From the NCBI RefSeq assembly GCF_000002995.4, contig NW_025062476.1, forward strand, positions 3,467,001 to 3,531,000: DNA of 64,000 nt, given 5' to 3'. Below, one piece after another: positions 13,401-25,424 of the stretch; position 1 is the first letter of the stretch; every line of letters begins with the position of its first letter. This DNA comes from Brugia malayi. Its lineage: Eukaryota > Nematoda > Chromadorea > Rhabditida > Onchocercidae. The translations under genes were made by a program, and so were the position numbers. The notes under the pieces were generated by a model. That model made no database searches and was not told the origin of the DNA. It saw only the letters and a list, made by a program, of their open reading frames with translations.

Positions 13401-16400
13401 TAACAAAACATTTTACGAAGCCTTGAAAATTCCGATTTAAAGAACTAAGAAATATAAGAAACTAGCAGATAGCTAGTGGTTTTATTTCTCCACATGTCAT
13501 TATAAGTACTAAACACTAGCCGAAATATAGAAGTTTGAAATACGGTTACCTTTGATAAGAGATTTTTTTTTTTTTTCAAGAAATGTTTTTATTTCGCATT
13601 TTGTATTAAATTTTTTCTTCTTGTATTTGCAAGCAAATTCTTTTGAATCCATAGCCGTGGAAATGAAATTTTTTTTAAAATGATTTTTGAAAATGTTGCT
13701 GATGTTAGAATTTGTTGACAGGAGTAAATGAGTGGTAAGCGGGAAGTGAAAAATATGGGAGAAAACTTGAATTGAGCAAAAATTTCATTATTTTTTATAT
13801 AGAAAATGTTTTAAATATTTTAAATACAAGGAATGAAAATTTTTTTTGAAATGATTTTTGAAAATGTTGCTGATTTTTTAAATAATCTCTTGGAATTATA
13901 TGTTTTCCTCCATATAGCACGCACTCCCTCATTATTTGTAGCTCATCTCGGCGTTCCGCTTTGGGGTCAAATTCAGTAACTAATCGACGAATCAGTTCTA
14001 CTGCGATGGAAACAGACACAATGCTTAGCCAGGCTACAAATTCCAGATCGTAAGTTTCTCTTCTGGATTACTGATTTTGAGTATTTTGAATCAATCAAAA
14101 TGTTGAATAAGTGACTTACAAGTAAAATGTACAAGGTTTTTCCAGTTTTCTTAATACTTTTTGTTTTTTTTTTTGATTTCCTGTTTTTGTTTTCAGTAGT
14201 CCACCTTCCACATATGAACACAGCATATCATCGGATCATGGTACTTTCAGTTCATATCGAAATCAGAATACTAATTCTTCGATGGGCGGAGATAACTGCA
14301 CAGGTTGTTCTGAAATCGATGTTTCGAAAACTCTGACACTTTTTGATTCAAATCGACAAGATTTCCTCGAAGTCGTACTTTTAAAATTTAGTGAGTGTTT
14401 GTAAAAATGAATTTTTTTTCAGACATGGACAGAGAAGTTCTTGGTGACGGTGAAGTGCCGCATATCGGAATACCTGATATGCAAGGCTTGGAAACTTATT
14501 TGCAACCGCTAGGGTTAACTTTACAACATGCAGTGCGTTTTATCGAAAGCTACACGACAAACTGTGCTGTAAGTCGAGAAATTTTGTCATAATTTCATCC
14601 GAAAATTTTCAAACTGTTATTTATTCTAAGTTTTCTGGATGTCTTTTCCATTTTTTTAGTGTATTCTAACATGTAAGAAGATTGCATATGATAAAATTAA
14701 TTAGAACTGAATGTGAAAAGTTTGTCAAGCAAGATGCGTAAATATAGATTGGTTAGATAAATTATCATTTAAATATGACTTCTGGTTTTTTAAGGACATT
14801 TTGGAATGCGTCAAACAGTTGCATTTTGATATGGTAGAGGAGTGCTGGATAACTTTTTGGCAGCCAGAAAATGATCAGGAAGATGTGGACGATGAAGAGT
14901 GCTCTAGTAATGAGTGCGTATAAAATTTCTTGTAGAGGGTAGTTCAGTTAAGAATCCGGATTTGTTGAAATTTTTCATGCGACTTGTTAAAAGTAACATA
15001 AAAGAGATAATAAATACTGTTCAAATTCTTTTATATTGTTATTAATGCTTACATTGATTATATTCTTTAAATTTATTCAGTAAAACACCGAAGGGCCTCA
15101 GTCAAATTCAACTATTTCGTCTGTGTACAGTTCCTCAAATGCAGGCATTCGTCCAGAACATGGATTTTTCATTTTATCAAGTAGTTGTGGAAGTTTTGAT
15201 TCCGGATGTATTGAGCTCTAACGTGTCAGGTTGTCTCTTGCTGTTATGATTTTTCAATTGATTTCAAAAATGTTCTTTGGCTTTAATTTAAATTTTTATG
15301 GTCACTTTTTTTAGAGGATAAAAAATAGAATGATTGCGAACCGTATGCGCGATACTTTTAATGTCAATGCTTTTCCGGGAAGATGAACAAAAAAGAAAAA
15401 AAGAGGACAGACAATAATTTGGTTTTTTTTTTCTATAATGGTTGTAATAAAAAAAACTTCTAGGATCACTAACTTTACAAATCCGTAATTTTGCGAAATC
15501 ATTGGAAATGCAACTAAAGAAGGCAATGCAAGGAGCTCCAGATGTTATTCAAAGGAAGAAACTTATTGCTGTACGTACACTGGCGCAAACATTAAGGCGA
15601 TATACTTCCCTAAATCATCTGGCATCTGCTGCACGTGGAGTCCTACAAAAACCGGATCAAATCCATCAGATGCTTCATGATTTTAATCGAGTTGATATAG
15701 CCAGTGTTCAGGATCAGGCTGGGTTCGTTCGTCATTATTGCTTGATTCTTTTCATATTTAGGATCTTGTGTCTGACCTCAACTGATGCTAATTCGAAGCC
15801 TACTCGAGATGTTACCTTGGAAATTGCTAAGAATGATGTCAGAACTAATGTCAGTTATTCGTTACTGATGTTGCAACATTTATGGATTGGTTCAGGCATG
15901 GTTTTTATGATTTTTGATAATATTTTACCAATAATTTTATAAATTTTTAGATGGGTGTGCGATTGTGATCCAGTACTGGTATCTAATCTTCAGTCTGATT
16001 TTCGAGAAAATTTACAAAAACAAAAAAGTTTGGAGCAATGGGCTGAGTGGATGGAAGCTGTCGTTGATCAGGTTGGTAATAATAACTGGTGATATATAAT
16101 ACCATGATAAGTTGGTGATAATAATATATAATAAAGGAAAGCTGGACTTAAAGTCAAAATAGGAAATCAACTTGTGCATTTAAACTATTTACAAACACTC
16201 TTTAATTATTCACTGATATCTTGATACGTTATAGTTTGAATTTTAGGTTCTAGCAAAATATCATGACAAGGCCTATGCTGTTTTGGCTGATGTTTCGAAA
16301 CAGTTTTTGAAGAATTGGTCATTTTATAGGTAAATCATTCGTTCATTGATGCATAATTCATTGATGATCCTCTTATTTTTTATGATTTTGTTCATATTGA

Positions 16401-17331
16401 AATGTACAAATCCGACAAAATTTTTTGTTGGGATTATAATTTTAGCTCCATGATAATACGAGATCTCACACTTCGCTCTGCTCAGTCTTTTGGTTCTTTT
16501 CATCTTATCCGTCTACTTTTCGATGAATATTTGCTGTATTTGGTGGAATTACGACTTGCCAAAGCTTCCAATAAGCCAGTCATTTACGTGATGACACAGG
16601 TTTTCAGTAGAAAATATTTTCACCCTTTTTTGATAATTTATAAAGGTCATGTTTGACGGCACAAATGTTACTTCTACTCGTGCTAAAATCTCCACATTAC
16701 GATTGTAACGTTTTTCTTATGCCAAAGCAATTTTTTAATGATGTAAAGATGGTAATAAATATTTAAAATAGTTTCGTTAAACAGAAAATTTAAATTAGAA
16801 TGCATTTAATCATTTCAGTGATTGCAATTTTTTTTTTTTTTTGTTAGGTAATGGAGAATATTGTATTCAATGAAACGAATGCAATAGGAGCAGGGGCAGT
16901 GGAAATTATTGCATCACAACCGATCTTAACGTCAAATGGTATTAGTCTGCTTCCAACTGGTAATAATAGTTCGCATTTCTTCAGTTCACTGGAAACTCAT
17001 CCAGGTGTAAATATTGTCTATATGGATGAAAGGTCTGGTCAAACTCAGACTATACATTATGTTGGTGTGGGGTCGAATACGCCACCACATATGGATACTT
17101 TGGAACAAATTGTTCAAAGTAGTGGTAAGTTTTTAGTAGATTTGAAATGTTGTTGATAATCAAGTGATCGATTTAACTGTTGAAAAGAAGATATAATAGT
17201 CGCATAAATTATTCTGTGGATTAATCGTTTTGGATAACTCAGAAATTAAATGATCCTTTTCAGAAATGACATTAGAGGATGTGAAGGATGATCTCGATGA
17301 AGGAGAGAGGAAAGATTTGAATCTCATATAA
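4480..17331 (+). CDS. daf-19: RFX-family transcription factor, DAF-19 orthologue (16 exons)
   Basis: Winged-helix factor that binds X-box promoters and drives ciliary genes in sensory neurons (family knowledge). Proposed exons: 4480-4889, 10326-10371, 10940-11062, 12478-12557, 13106-13357, 13918-14049, 14197-14390, 14423-14568, 14795-14913, 15081-15229, 15464-15722, 15951-16071, 16247-16329, 16446-16599, 16848-17124, 17264-17331; every junction keeps phase, giving about 870 aa. Residues 194-268 form the RFX DNA-binding domain ([13 protein letters not shown], then [19 protein letters not shown]). Residues 410-755 carry the conserved dimerisation/extended regions, including [20 protein letters not shown]. 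The N-terminus is Ser/Thr/His-rich and low complexity; the acidic C-terminus ends ERKDLNLI. The first exon is the weakest part: its donor (AC/GTACTA) is poor, and a good acceptor at 4491-4492 suggests coding could begin further upstream. The exon 10-16 core is near certain. Confidence 0.9.
5119..5216. repeat. 42 bp direct repeat pair
   Basis: Two 42 bp copies at 5119-5160 and 5175-5216, each starting ATCTCTCTGATACAC and ending TTATCCTC, with a few mismatches and a 14 nt CT-rich spacer. This looks like a local tandem duplication in CT-rich DNA. Confidence 0.8.
9035..9069 (+). other. daf-19: Candidate alternative first exon of daf-19
   Basis: A short ATG-started open stretch of 11 codons plus two bases, followed by a good donor (CAG/GTATTT). 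Its phase exactly matches the acceptor at 10326, so splicing would give [12 protein letters not shown] followed by [10 protein letters not shown]. The preceding 250 bases are less A+T-rich than most of the intron. This is inference only: there is no transcript evidence and the segment is short. Confidence 0.35.
10016..10090 (+). other. daf-19: Candidate cassette or alternative first exon of daf-19
   Basis: A strong acceptor (CCTTTTCAG) precedes a purine-rich open stretch reading [18 protein letters not shown] and onward. Ending at 10090 (AG/GTTCCA) makes it 75 bp, in phase with both exon 4480-4889 and exon 10326. The better-looking donor at 10087 (AAG/GTAGGT) would throw exon 10326 out of frame. 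It also holds an ATG at 10029. It could be a cassette exon, a trans-spliced start, or chance. Confidence 0.35.
12579..12597. repeat. TA dinucleotide microsatellite
   Basis: A pure alternating A/T run just inside the donor side of the intron after the first DNA-binding-domain exon of daf-19. Confidence 0.8.
13659..13874. repeat. 45 bp direct repeat pair in a daf-19 intron
   Basis: Two near-identical copies at 13659-13703 and 13830-13874, both ending ATGATTTTTGAAAATGTTGC plus TGAT, 171 bp apart. Both lie in the intron between the exons ending at 13357 and starting at 13918. The second copy ends about 40 nt before the acceptor. Confidence 0.8.
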
Positions 17332-17844
17332 ATCATGTAAATCAGTTCACTACTTAGTGTTTTTCTCATGCAACTTATTTTTTTTTATACATATGCTTCT
17401 TAGTGTTTCTATCTTTTTAGAGAGTAGTGAAATGTGAGCACAAAAATAAGTGTGGATGAATTTATCATGTTTCGCCTTAGAATAACTCTCTCTGTCTCTC
17501 TCTCTCTATAGAAACTGAAATAATTTTGAAACCATTTGCAGTTATAGCTATCCATAATATAATTTTTTTTTTTGAAAAAAAACCGCTAGTTCTGTTGATG
17601 CTCACTAAATTGAACGTGCGGAGTGGAAGTTATTTACCAAAAATGCCCTATGTATTTTATTGTCTACTGTGAAGCTTTCTTTTTGAATCAGTGTTTTTTT
17701 TTTTTTTGTTTCATATTGATATGTTTTAATATTTAGTTTATGAAATACTGCATATATTCTATTGGAATTTTAATACTTTCTGATTTTAATGATAAAATTA
17801 CTGTACACATTAATCATTATTTTGCTGAATTTATGTTGATACAG

Positions 17845-17977
17845 GAGAATAGCAGTATATAATCGTCCAGAGATAAGGAAAGTGGACAATGAATCTTCAG
17901 TGGGTGACATATTAAATGACTGTATTGCTATATTCGAAACACATCGGTCAAAATCCAGTTCTGAAATTTGCTGCTGA
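17845..17977 (+). other. Exon-like segment, possible alternative 3' exon
   Basis: An acceptor-like TTGATACAG is followed by one base and 43 open codons ending in TGA. The text starts RIAVYNRPEIRKVDNESS and ends SSSEICC, with coding-like composition. It sits 0.5 kb after the daf-19 stop codon. It needs a phase 2 donor. I found no obvious one in the last daf-19 exon, so it may be an alternative daf-19 terminus, a separate small gene, or chance. Confidence 0.3.
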
Positions 17978-20900
17978 TAGAACCTCTAAATGCTAAAAAA
18001 AGAATTTATTTAGCAACATTAAAAATTAATAACATTAAAATCTTAAAATTAATTGCAATGAAATTTATGAAGTATTTGGTGGAACATATTTCATGGAAAG
18101 GGAAAGTGATAGGTATAAAATATTATGGAGTATATCGTGACATATTACATACTAGCAGTTAGTGTCTTTTAATTGTGGACAACGTTAATGACTTGTCACA
18201 ACTTGATTTGTGATCCCCTTAGCCTGAAGTTTCCTAAATGGGACACATATGAACGGTTCATTTAAAGCAAAATTTTGAACAAAATTTTAACAGAAATGAC
18301 TTGCGCAAAAAAAATTACGAATCATCATTCTGTCGTTTGAAATTTTGTTGAGCACCTAGATTTTTCAAATTCAGAAACTCTGTGGACATTTTATGGAAAA
18401 AGATGAGTAATCTCTTCGTCTCTATCTTAAAATCGCTAGATAGTGAATACTGAAATTACCTGATTGAATTACTTCCTGCTTTTTTGTATTACTTCGCTCC
18501 TAATCTAACAGAGATATTTATTTATTTCCCCTGTTACAAGCTTTTTTCTTCGTAAAATCCGGTTGCTTCCAGTTTACGGTACTACTCAATGTTCCAATGT
18601 TGCATCATGAATTGAAACAAATTGAAAAATTTGTTAAATATTATTTCATTTCTTCTTCCTGGAAAATTGTTGCAATTGTATCGTATCATATGCTTTTCTA
18701 AAATCATGCTTGAAATTATTTTCAATTTAATTTTGCAAATCTTAACATAAAAATTGGAATTTCAAAATTAAGATGAAATTCTTACTAATCAATTCGCTTC
18801 TGTTGGGCAACAAATGAATTGTTCACAATTGAATTTGCCATTAGATCTAAACCCGAAATCTTAAGAGAAAATCAGAAAGAAAAATTCAGTAGTTTTAAAA
18901 TATTTCTCTTATTTCAGTGGATAAGAATAGTTTTAATTTGTTACAATTATAAACAAAAATGTTTTGACAAAAATCTAATATTTGCCACAGCGAAACGAAT
19001 GCAATTGCTGTGCTCATTTGTCGCATTAATGTTTTTTTTTTTTTCTTTTTTTTTTCGTTCTAATGTATAAAGAGTTTTAATTATAGAATTTTGATGACCC
19101 TTTACAACTGCTGTTGAATGTTCAACATGTTGGGAGTTTCTGGTTTAATTAACACAAGAAATGAAAATGAAATTTGTTGAGAGAACTATAAACTTTACAT
19201 TGCTCTTTTTTCCTTGAAAATTCAAAAATTTCAACTGGGAATTTAAAGTTTTTAAAAGATTATTTTCTTTTTCTTTTAGCTTGCTCTTTTAATTTAGCTG
19301 TTGTTTAATGAAATAATTCTTAGATGATCACAAAACACTTTTCATCTTTATTTAATCTCCTTCCTTTCTTCTGCTAGTCATTGAATAGCGTATCCTTTTG
19401 AGGAAGTAATATCAATAATTTATTCTATTTCTGTCCTTTAGCTCTACATGCTAAGGTATTAATTATACCGTTTATGAAAGCAATAATTAAACCAATTGTT
19501 TAACAGTATAATTAACAAAATAATGTTAACGCTAGTGAAGTTTTAGGGAACATTTGTTAGTTTTGACACTTTGACCACAGATTTTGGCTGGTTTCAACAC
19601 TTTGATTATAGAATTAGCTTTTGAAAAGAATCAGGGAACAATAGATCGATAGTAAGGAGCAAAAATTTGCATATTACTAAAAGTAATCGAAAAAAAATAC
19701 TGTAAAAATGATTGAATAAACGATTCCCAGTTCTTAACATTATGAATAAATATCAGTTCTCGTTAGGTGACTGTTTATCAATACAGATGATAAGTGATAA
19801 TGAGGTGTATAACAAGTTGTACTTTTACCTCACCGAGGGAAGCTCTTTGATAAATGTCAATAATTTTCCCCTGTAACATTCATGCATAAATTCAAAATTT
19901 AAAATTCGTATTCCTTCTAAGATATTTAATTATCAACTACAAATGCGTAATTGGTTGATAACTTTAAAAAAATTGATAAATCGTTGACACTAACGACAGC
20001 AATCTATTCGCTTTTATATGACATTCTTTAATTAACTTTTTTCTTAAATAAATTGAATTTACTAAATCTTTTATCACCAACTTATTGCGCTCTGTTTTCA
20101 TTTTTGGGAATTTTGAAGGTTTCATCCTCAAAAAATTTTGCATATATCATGGTAAATAAAATTCATGTCATAAAGTTTTCATTTATTTTGAAGATTTCAT
20201 CTTTCTTTTCTTTCTTATTTGGATGTTAGAGTGAAACATATACATACATTTTCAAATTACTCACATTAACATTTGCTCATTTCTTCAATTTTTATCTAAA
20301 ATACTTTTGCTTAATGATTTCAAACGTTTGGCTGTGCACTTTTTAAGCATTTTAATAATTTCCTGATGAAAATGTATTTGCTTTTATGCTTTATTACAAA
20401 AAATGATGGGAAAAAAAAATTTTTAATTTAGAAACGATCTTAACTTATAATGAAACGAATTATCAGTAAAGGATCATATCTTCCCTTTGTTAGGGTAAAT
20501 GAAATTAAATTTTGAGTAACTAAATTCAAGTTATAAATTAATCAGAATTTTTTGAAACATCAGTCAGTCTCTGAATTCATATTTTAAATCGACTAAAATA
20601 AATTCAACTATTCCTGGATAACGATTCCCGATTTGTGCCAAAAGGTACAACAAACCGGCCTAGGACAGTGATGCGAATGTAAAACAAAACGTTGGTAATA
20701 AAGTATTGTGCAAATTTAAATCATACTTGTGTTTTAAATTAGCTAGTAAACTTCTTGCAAAACTTCTACTATACTTTAAAAAAAAAAAATTAACTTTGAA
20801 CAGGTATAATTGAATGGATGACGTTATCATGTTAATGAGAAAGGAAAAATTACTTTGCAGTTCTCTTCATTCTTCTTTATTGAACTATTATTCAAAATTT

Positions 20901-22350
20901 TAAACCACTCAGATTTTAATTTAATGCTATTTGATAACAATTTTTTCAAATGAAATAGAAAAAATAAGCAAAGTGACAACATAGTATGTGATGAAAGTTA
21001 TATTAGAAAAAAAAAAAAAAAAAGACAATGATGCATTATGATATAATTGAGTTTTTCGATCAATGAATTCCTGTGAACTGGTCATCATCTTCCCTCTAAT
21101 CTATTCACATAAACATATATAATTTTCAGTAGTAATTAGTATTTGCTTTTTACTAACAAAAGAAAGATACAAATTACACCTTTTTACTCATTTATACTAA
21201 ACTTTTTTTCATGCCATACTCAAAATAGCTCTCATTAAGCATAAAATATGAAATTATAGTAGTAAAAATGTAACAGTGCTGAATTGTTAGTAAATCTTTC
21301 CATTCAAGTAATTAACCATTCATTTTTTTTTTTTTTTTTTCTTTCAAATAAGTAAGAAAAAAAGAAAAGTAGAATAAAATTAAACAATAAATATTTAAAA
21401 AAAGAATTCAATTTTATCATCCACTAATTTATCAATTATTCTCAGTTATTATCCTAAAATAATTATAATAAGATGACAGATCTACAGAATGATTTTTTTT
21501 TTTTGCATATTTTATTTGACATTAAATGAAATTATTGTATAAGTTGTCATCTGTGTGAGAATGAAATTGATATTATCTTAAGATTATTTTTGAAATATTA
21601 CCCGAATTAATACTAGTAATCATTTTATACTATATTTATTAATTGTGTTAATAAGTAAAGCTATATCTAATTGAATCTCATAAAAAAATTATTTTTGAAT
21701 TCATCAGTATACCATTATTCCCAGAAAAAAAAAATGATGAAAACTGAACTGTGCAACATTTTTTGAAATTATCTCATTTGCAGTATACTCTTTGTTCACT
21801 ATATTTTTATTATCTTCTCCTATCTTTTCAAAAAATTTTAATTTATCTTTTTTTATATGTAAATCAATGCTATTGTTTTTTTTTTTAAATTTTATGTAAA
21901 CGAAGAAAAAAAAGGAAAACTTTTTCAAATATTTTTTTTTTTTTTTTGTATCAGTGTTATTTTTTAGCTTATTATCATGTAAAGAAAAAAGAGAAAAAAT
22001 TTTGTAATTATATTAAATTATTTTTTTTTAGATTTTATAATGATTTTGATGAATTTAATAAATATATTTAAATGCAATTATAACATTTTAAAATAGATTA
22101 TCCATTTTTTTGCTTTTAATACTTAGTTAATTTAGCTCTTTTTTTTTTCGTTTTATTTTCGCCTACGCTCAATTTCGATTTCAATAAGGCAATTGTTTTT
22201 GTTGCAGATTGTTTCAAATAAAAAAAAAAAAACGAAAGTATTTAACGATTATATGCGAATATTTCATCTGTACTGAATAAATTTAACGAATAGAATGTTA
22301 TCGGTTAATTAGTTTTTAATGCTTTAGCAATATTGAATGAGCAATTCACA

Positions 22351-22400
22351 GACATACACACATACACACACATACACACACACACACACATACATATATA
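22351..22400. repeat. CA dinucleotide microsatellite
   Basis: CA repeats with interspersed TACA units, about 0.45 kb upstream of the small secreted-protein gene. Confidence 0.85.
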
Positions 22401-22838
22401 TGCTTGTATGTTTATATAAATGCATATTTTTTGTTTCAAATTGAAAATTAATTAAAGTTAGCTTTCATAGAATGATGGTGACAGCTTAACGTGACGCTAA
22501 AAAATTTAGATAAGTGACTTATTAGTTTGAAAAGTCATTGCTAACTTCTTGAAGTATAATGCAATTTCATTTCTGAATAATCATTATTGCATTATTTATT
22601 TACTAGTGATCATTATTATTTTCTATATGATTGAGTTTATCTGTGTGTAGCTTACTCATTATAGCTATTCATTTGCCAATGTTTTTCTTTAATATTATCT
22701 CACTATATTTTGCGCGTAATTTATAATTTTTGAAAATTTAAAATAAAACGATTGGAAATGCTTGGATAACAGAAAAACTTATCACAAAAACAAAAAACAA
22801 AAAAAAATCTGAAATTGATTTTATTTTATTTTTCAGGA

Positions 22839-25424
22839 ATGCATAAAATATTGGCATATTTTAATATGTTATTACTGATAGCTGTAATATTGAATGATAG
22901 TAAAAATATAGGAGCGGTAATAGTTCCTTATTTTCGTCACCAACGTCATCCATTCAGGGAAGTATTACGGCAGCCTTTATTAATTGTACCAGTTGCTGAT
23001 AGGGTTTGTCGTCTTTTTCCATTCATCATTTTCATAATTAAATAATTTATAAATTGAAATAATATTAATGAACTTAATATCATTAATTTCCTTCATGTAA
23101 AATTTCATTCAATAGATGATAGAAATATATATTATGATAATAATTGATACTGTAGAGGTTAATTTCAGTTGAAAACGTATTTGATGCAGAAGCAATTGAT
23201 GCTAAATTAGAGAATTTTAAGAAAAGTCATTCTTTCACTTATATTGTTTACTTCGTTTAATACAAAAGTTAGATAAATAATAAACAAATATTTAATTTGT
23301 CAATTATTCAAAATATCTTCTCGGCATTTCAATTTTTTCATTTTGTTCTTTTACTTGAAAGAAGTGATGAGAATTTGAATATGGATAAATAAATTACTTA
23401 TATGATGATAAAAGAAGAATGAAATTGATAATCTCATGATTTTGAAAAGAATTTCAATAGATTTATCATAGTTTGCATATTTTCTAATCTAACTATAAAT
23501 TATATAAATTAACTATAAATCTGTCATCTTCAAGTTTTATTATTCGCAAAATAACTAACTATTCATCGCTTTAGTTGCAACAACAGAATGCTTATCTCTC
23601 TTATTTCTTCTTTGGCTGCTTTTTCTTCTTTAAAATTAATTTAGCTCATTGCATTAATGGCTTTGCTAACAGTTTATTTGATGCAGAATTTCAAAAGGAT
23701 AGCAAAAAAAAAAGCAGGTTATAATAATAATTAATAATCATATTAATAGCAGTAAAATAATAATAATAATGAATAATAATAATAGTAATAAAATAAAGTA
23801 ATAATAATGAACAATGATAATAATAAACATTTTTTCATACGTAATTCCTTTCAATAAGTGTTGATAGATCACACGGTATGTTCCTTCTGAAGTTAAAAAA
23901 TTAAATTTTTGAAAAATTATAGTGATTCTTAGATACACCCCATATGCATATTTTCATTTTATTGAAATTAAATTTTAAGCAAGATTAAAAGTTAATTTTA
24001 AATAATTGAAGTCAAATGACCTTTATTTTGTTCTTTTTTTTGTTTTTGTTTACAAATAAACAATTTTATAATTTTCTCTCAGTTAATTTCTTAGAAATGT
24101 GACAAAGTAACAATTAACGACAAAGAAAAGAGAAGAGTACAAATAATAATTAGATTAGCAAAAGGATCTATTATATCAAGTGCATGCAGATAGTTAGCCA
24201 ACGATATTCTAGTTAGCTAATATAATTAATTTTAATTTGCTAAGAGAGATAATATTTTAGCCATTTCAAAGAAATTGTAAATTCAGATGGCAAGCAAGCT
24301 GGCATAATAATTGAAAGGATCAATTATGTTTCGGGAATTTGCTAACTTTACTTCTTAAGGTTGCTACGTCATGAAAGTGATCATATCTACGTCTAAATTT
24401 GTTATGGTCGAAGCATAGAATTTTTTCTCGAAATGAGCGGAAGTAATTTGCTAACTTCTAAATTTCAATGTGAAAATTTAAAATTAAAATTCACTAAGTA
24501 GATGATAAATAAAGCTGATCTGCATTAAAAAAAAATTCAACCTTCCTGTTTGTCACATATTTTTAAAATTGTTAGAATTTATTATTAAACTCATTTTTGG
24601 AAAACTATTATTTTCTTAAAAATTTTTTTTCTAAGTTGAGTGTTTCCAGAAATTATAAGCAGTTAAACGAAATCGTTTAATTGCATCTATTTTAACGTTC
24701 TTTTTCTTCAAATAAAACACCCACTTTTTTTCTTAATAATGAGACGTACCATTTTTTATGTCATCACCTAAACAACAAGGATAAAATTATAGAATTAAAA
24801 GTTTTAAATCTCATAAATTTGTATTATGATATGAGGAAGCAAAATGGAGAATCAAATGTCAAAATTATCAACTACATCACTGCTATGATCTCAGAATGTA
24901 ACTGCTTATCAGGAAATCGATTTGTCTCGGGTTCATCTTATTTCTAGGTGAATATTCCAGAGGAGAATATGTTGACCATTATTATTTTACACAAGAATTT
25001 AACTCACCATTAATTTATGAATTGTTTAACATAAGCTAGTTGACAAAATATGGATTTATATCAGTTAGCAATAAGTAATTTATGCTATTTGCCAACTCAT
25101 AAAATATGACCAGTAATCCCCATAAAATATTTCGATGACAGTTTCTAGCCTAATCTAGGAATAGCTAATATCAAGATTAAATCTTAAATCTGGCAAAATA
25201 AATTGTCTAAGATTGAAAATTTCAAGATGTATAGCTTTATATTATTTGAAAAGAAATAAATTTCAATAGCTCATTATGGATAAAAATTTCATTAACGCAA
25301 CAATTTATTACATCTACAGGATCGTTACCTATCTGGAACAATGCTAATGACACAGAAACGATCGCAACCAGATAATGATTTCGATTATGCAGATGATTTC
25401 GATCCAACGCAAATATTCCTTTGA
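22839..25424 (+). CDS. Small secreted or neuropeptide-like protein (2 exons)
   Basis: I do not recognise the family. Exons 22839-23003 and 25320-25424 join in phase 0 and give 89 aa. The start codon lies 2 nt after a strong acceptor (TTTTTCAG, ending 22836), as in trans-spliced nematode mRNAs. Residues 3-25 are hydrophobic (ILAYFNMLLLIAVIL) and look like a signal peptide. The rest has no cysteine. It contains a basic stretch (YFRHQRHPFREVLRQP), a Lys-Arg pair (TQKR) that could be cut by a proprotein convertase, and an acidic tail (DFDYADDFDPTQIFL). Phase, start context and signal peptide support a real gene. The peptide-precursor role is inference, and the 2.3 kb intron might hide another exon. 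Confidence 0.6.
23720..23827. repeat. TAA-type trinucleotide-rich tract
   Basis: Imperfect runs of TAA/AAT units in the intron of the small secreted-protein gene. Confidence 0.8.

Larger units (their letters stand above)
17332..22838. other. Non-coding region after daf-19
   Basis: It contains the presumed daf-19 3' UTR with a CT-rich tract near 17486-17511, one exon-like segment at 17845-17977, long poly(T)/poly(A) tracts, and a CA microsatellite near 22351-22400. A slightly G+C-richer patch near 20620-20690 has a short open frame but no splice signals. No other gene was recognised. Confidence 0.6.

Noticed and set aside
15502..15942. Single-exon gene of 146 codons
   Set aside because: The first part is an RFX exon of daf-19 and the rest is intron read-through; it is not an independent gene.
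20596..20665. Short frame ending RPRTVMRM, suggestive of an RFamide-type peptide
   Set aside because: It has only about 23 codons, no start or acceptor in frame, no amidation Gly-Arg site and no signal peptide.
23738..23938. Minus-strand Ile/Leu/Tyr-rich open frame
   Set aside because: It is encoded by the TAA/AAT trinucleotide tract and is low complexity.
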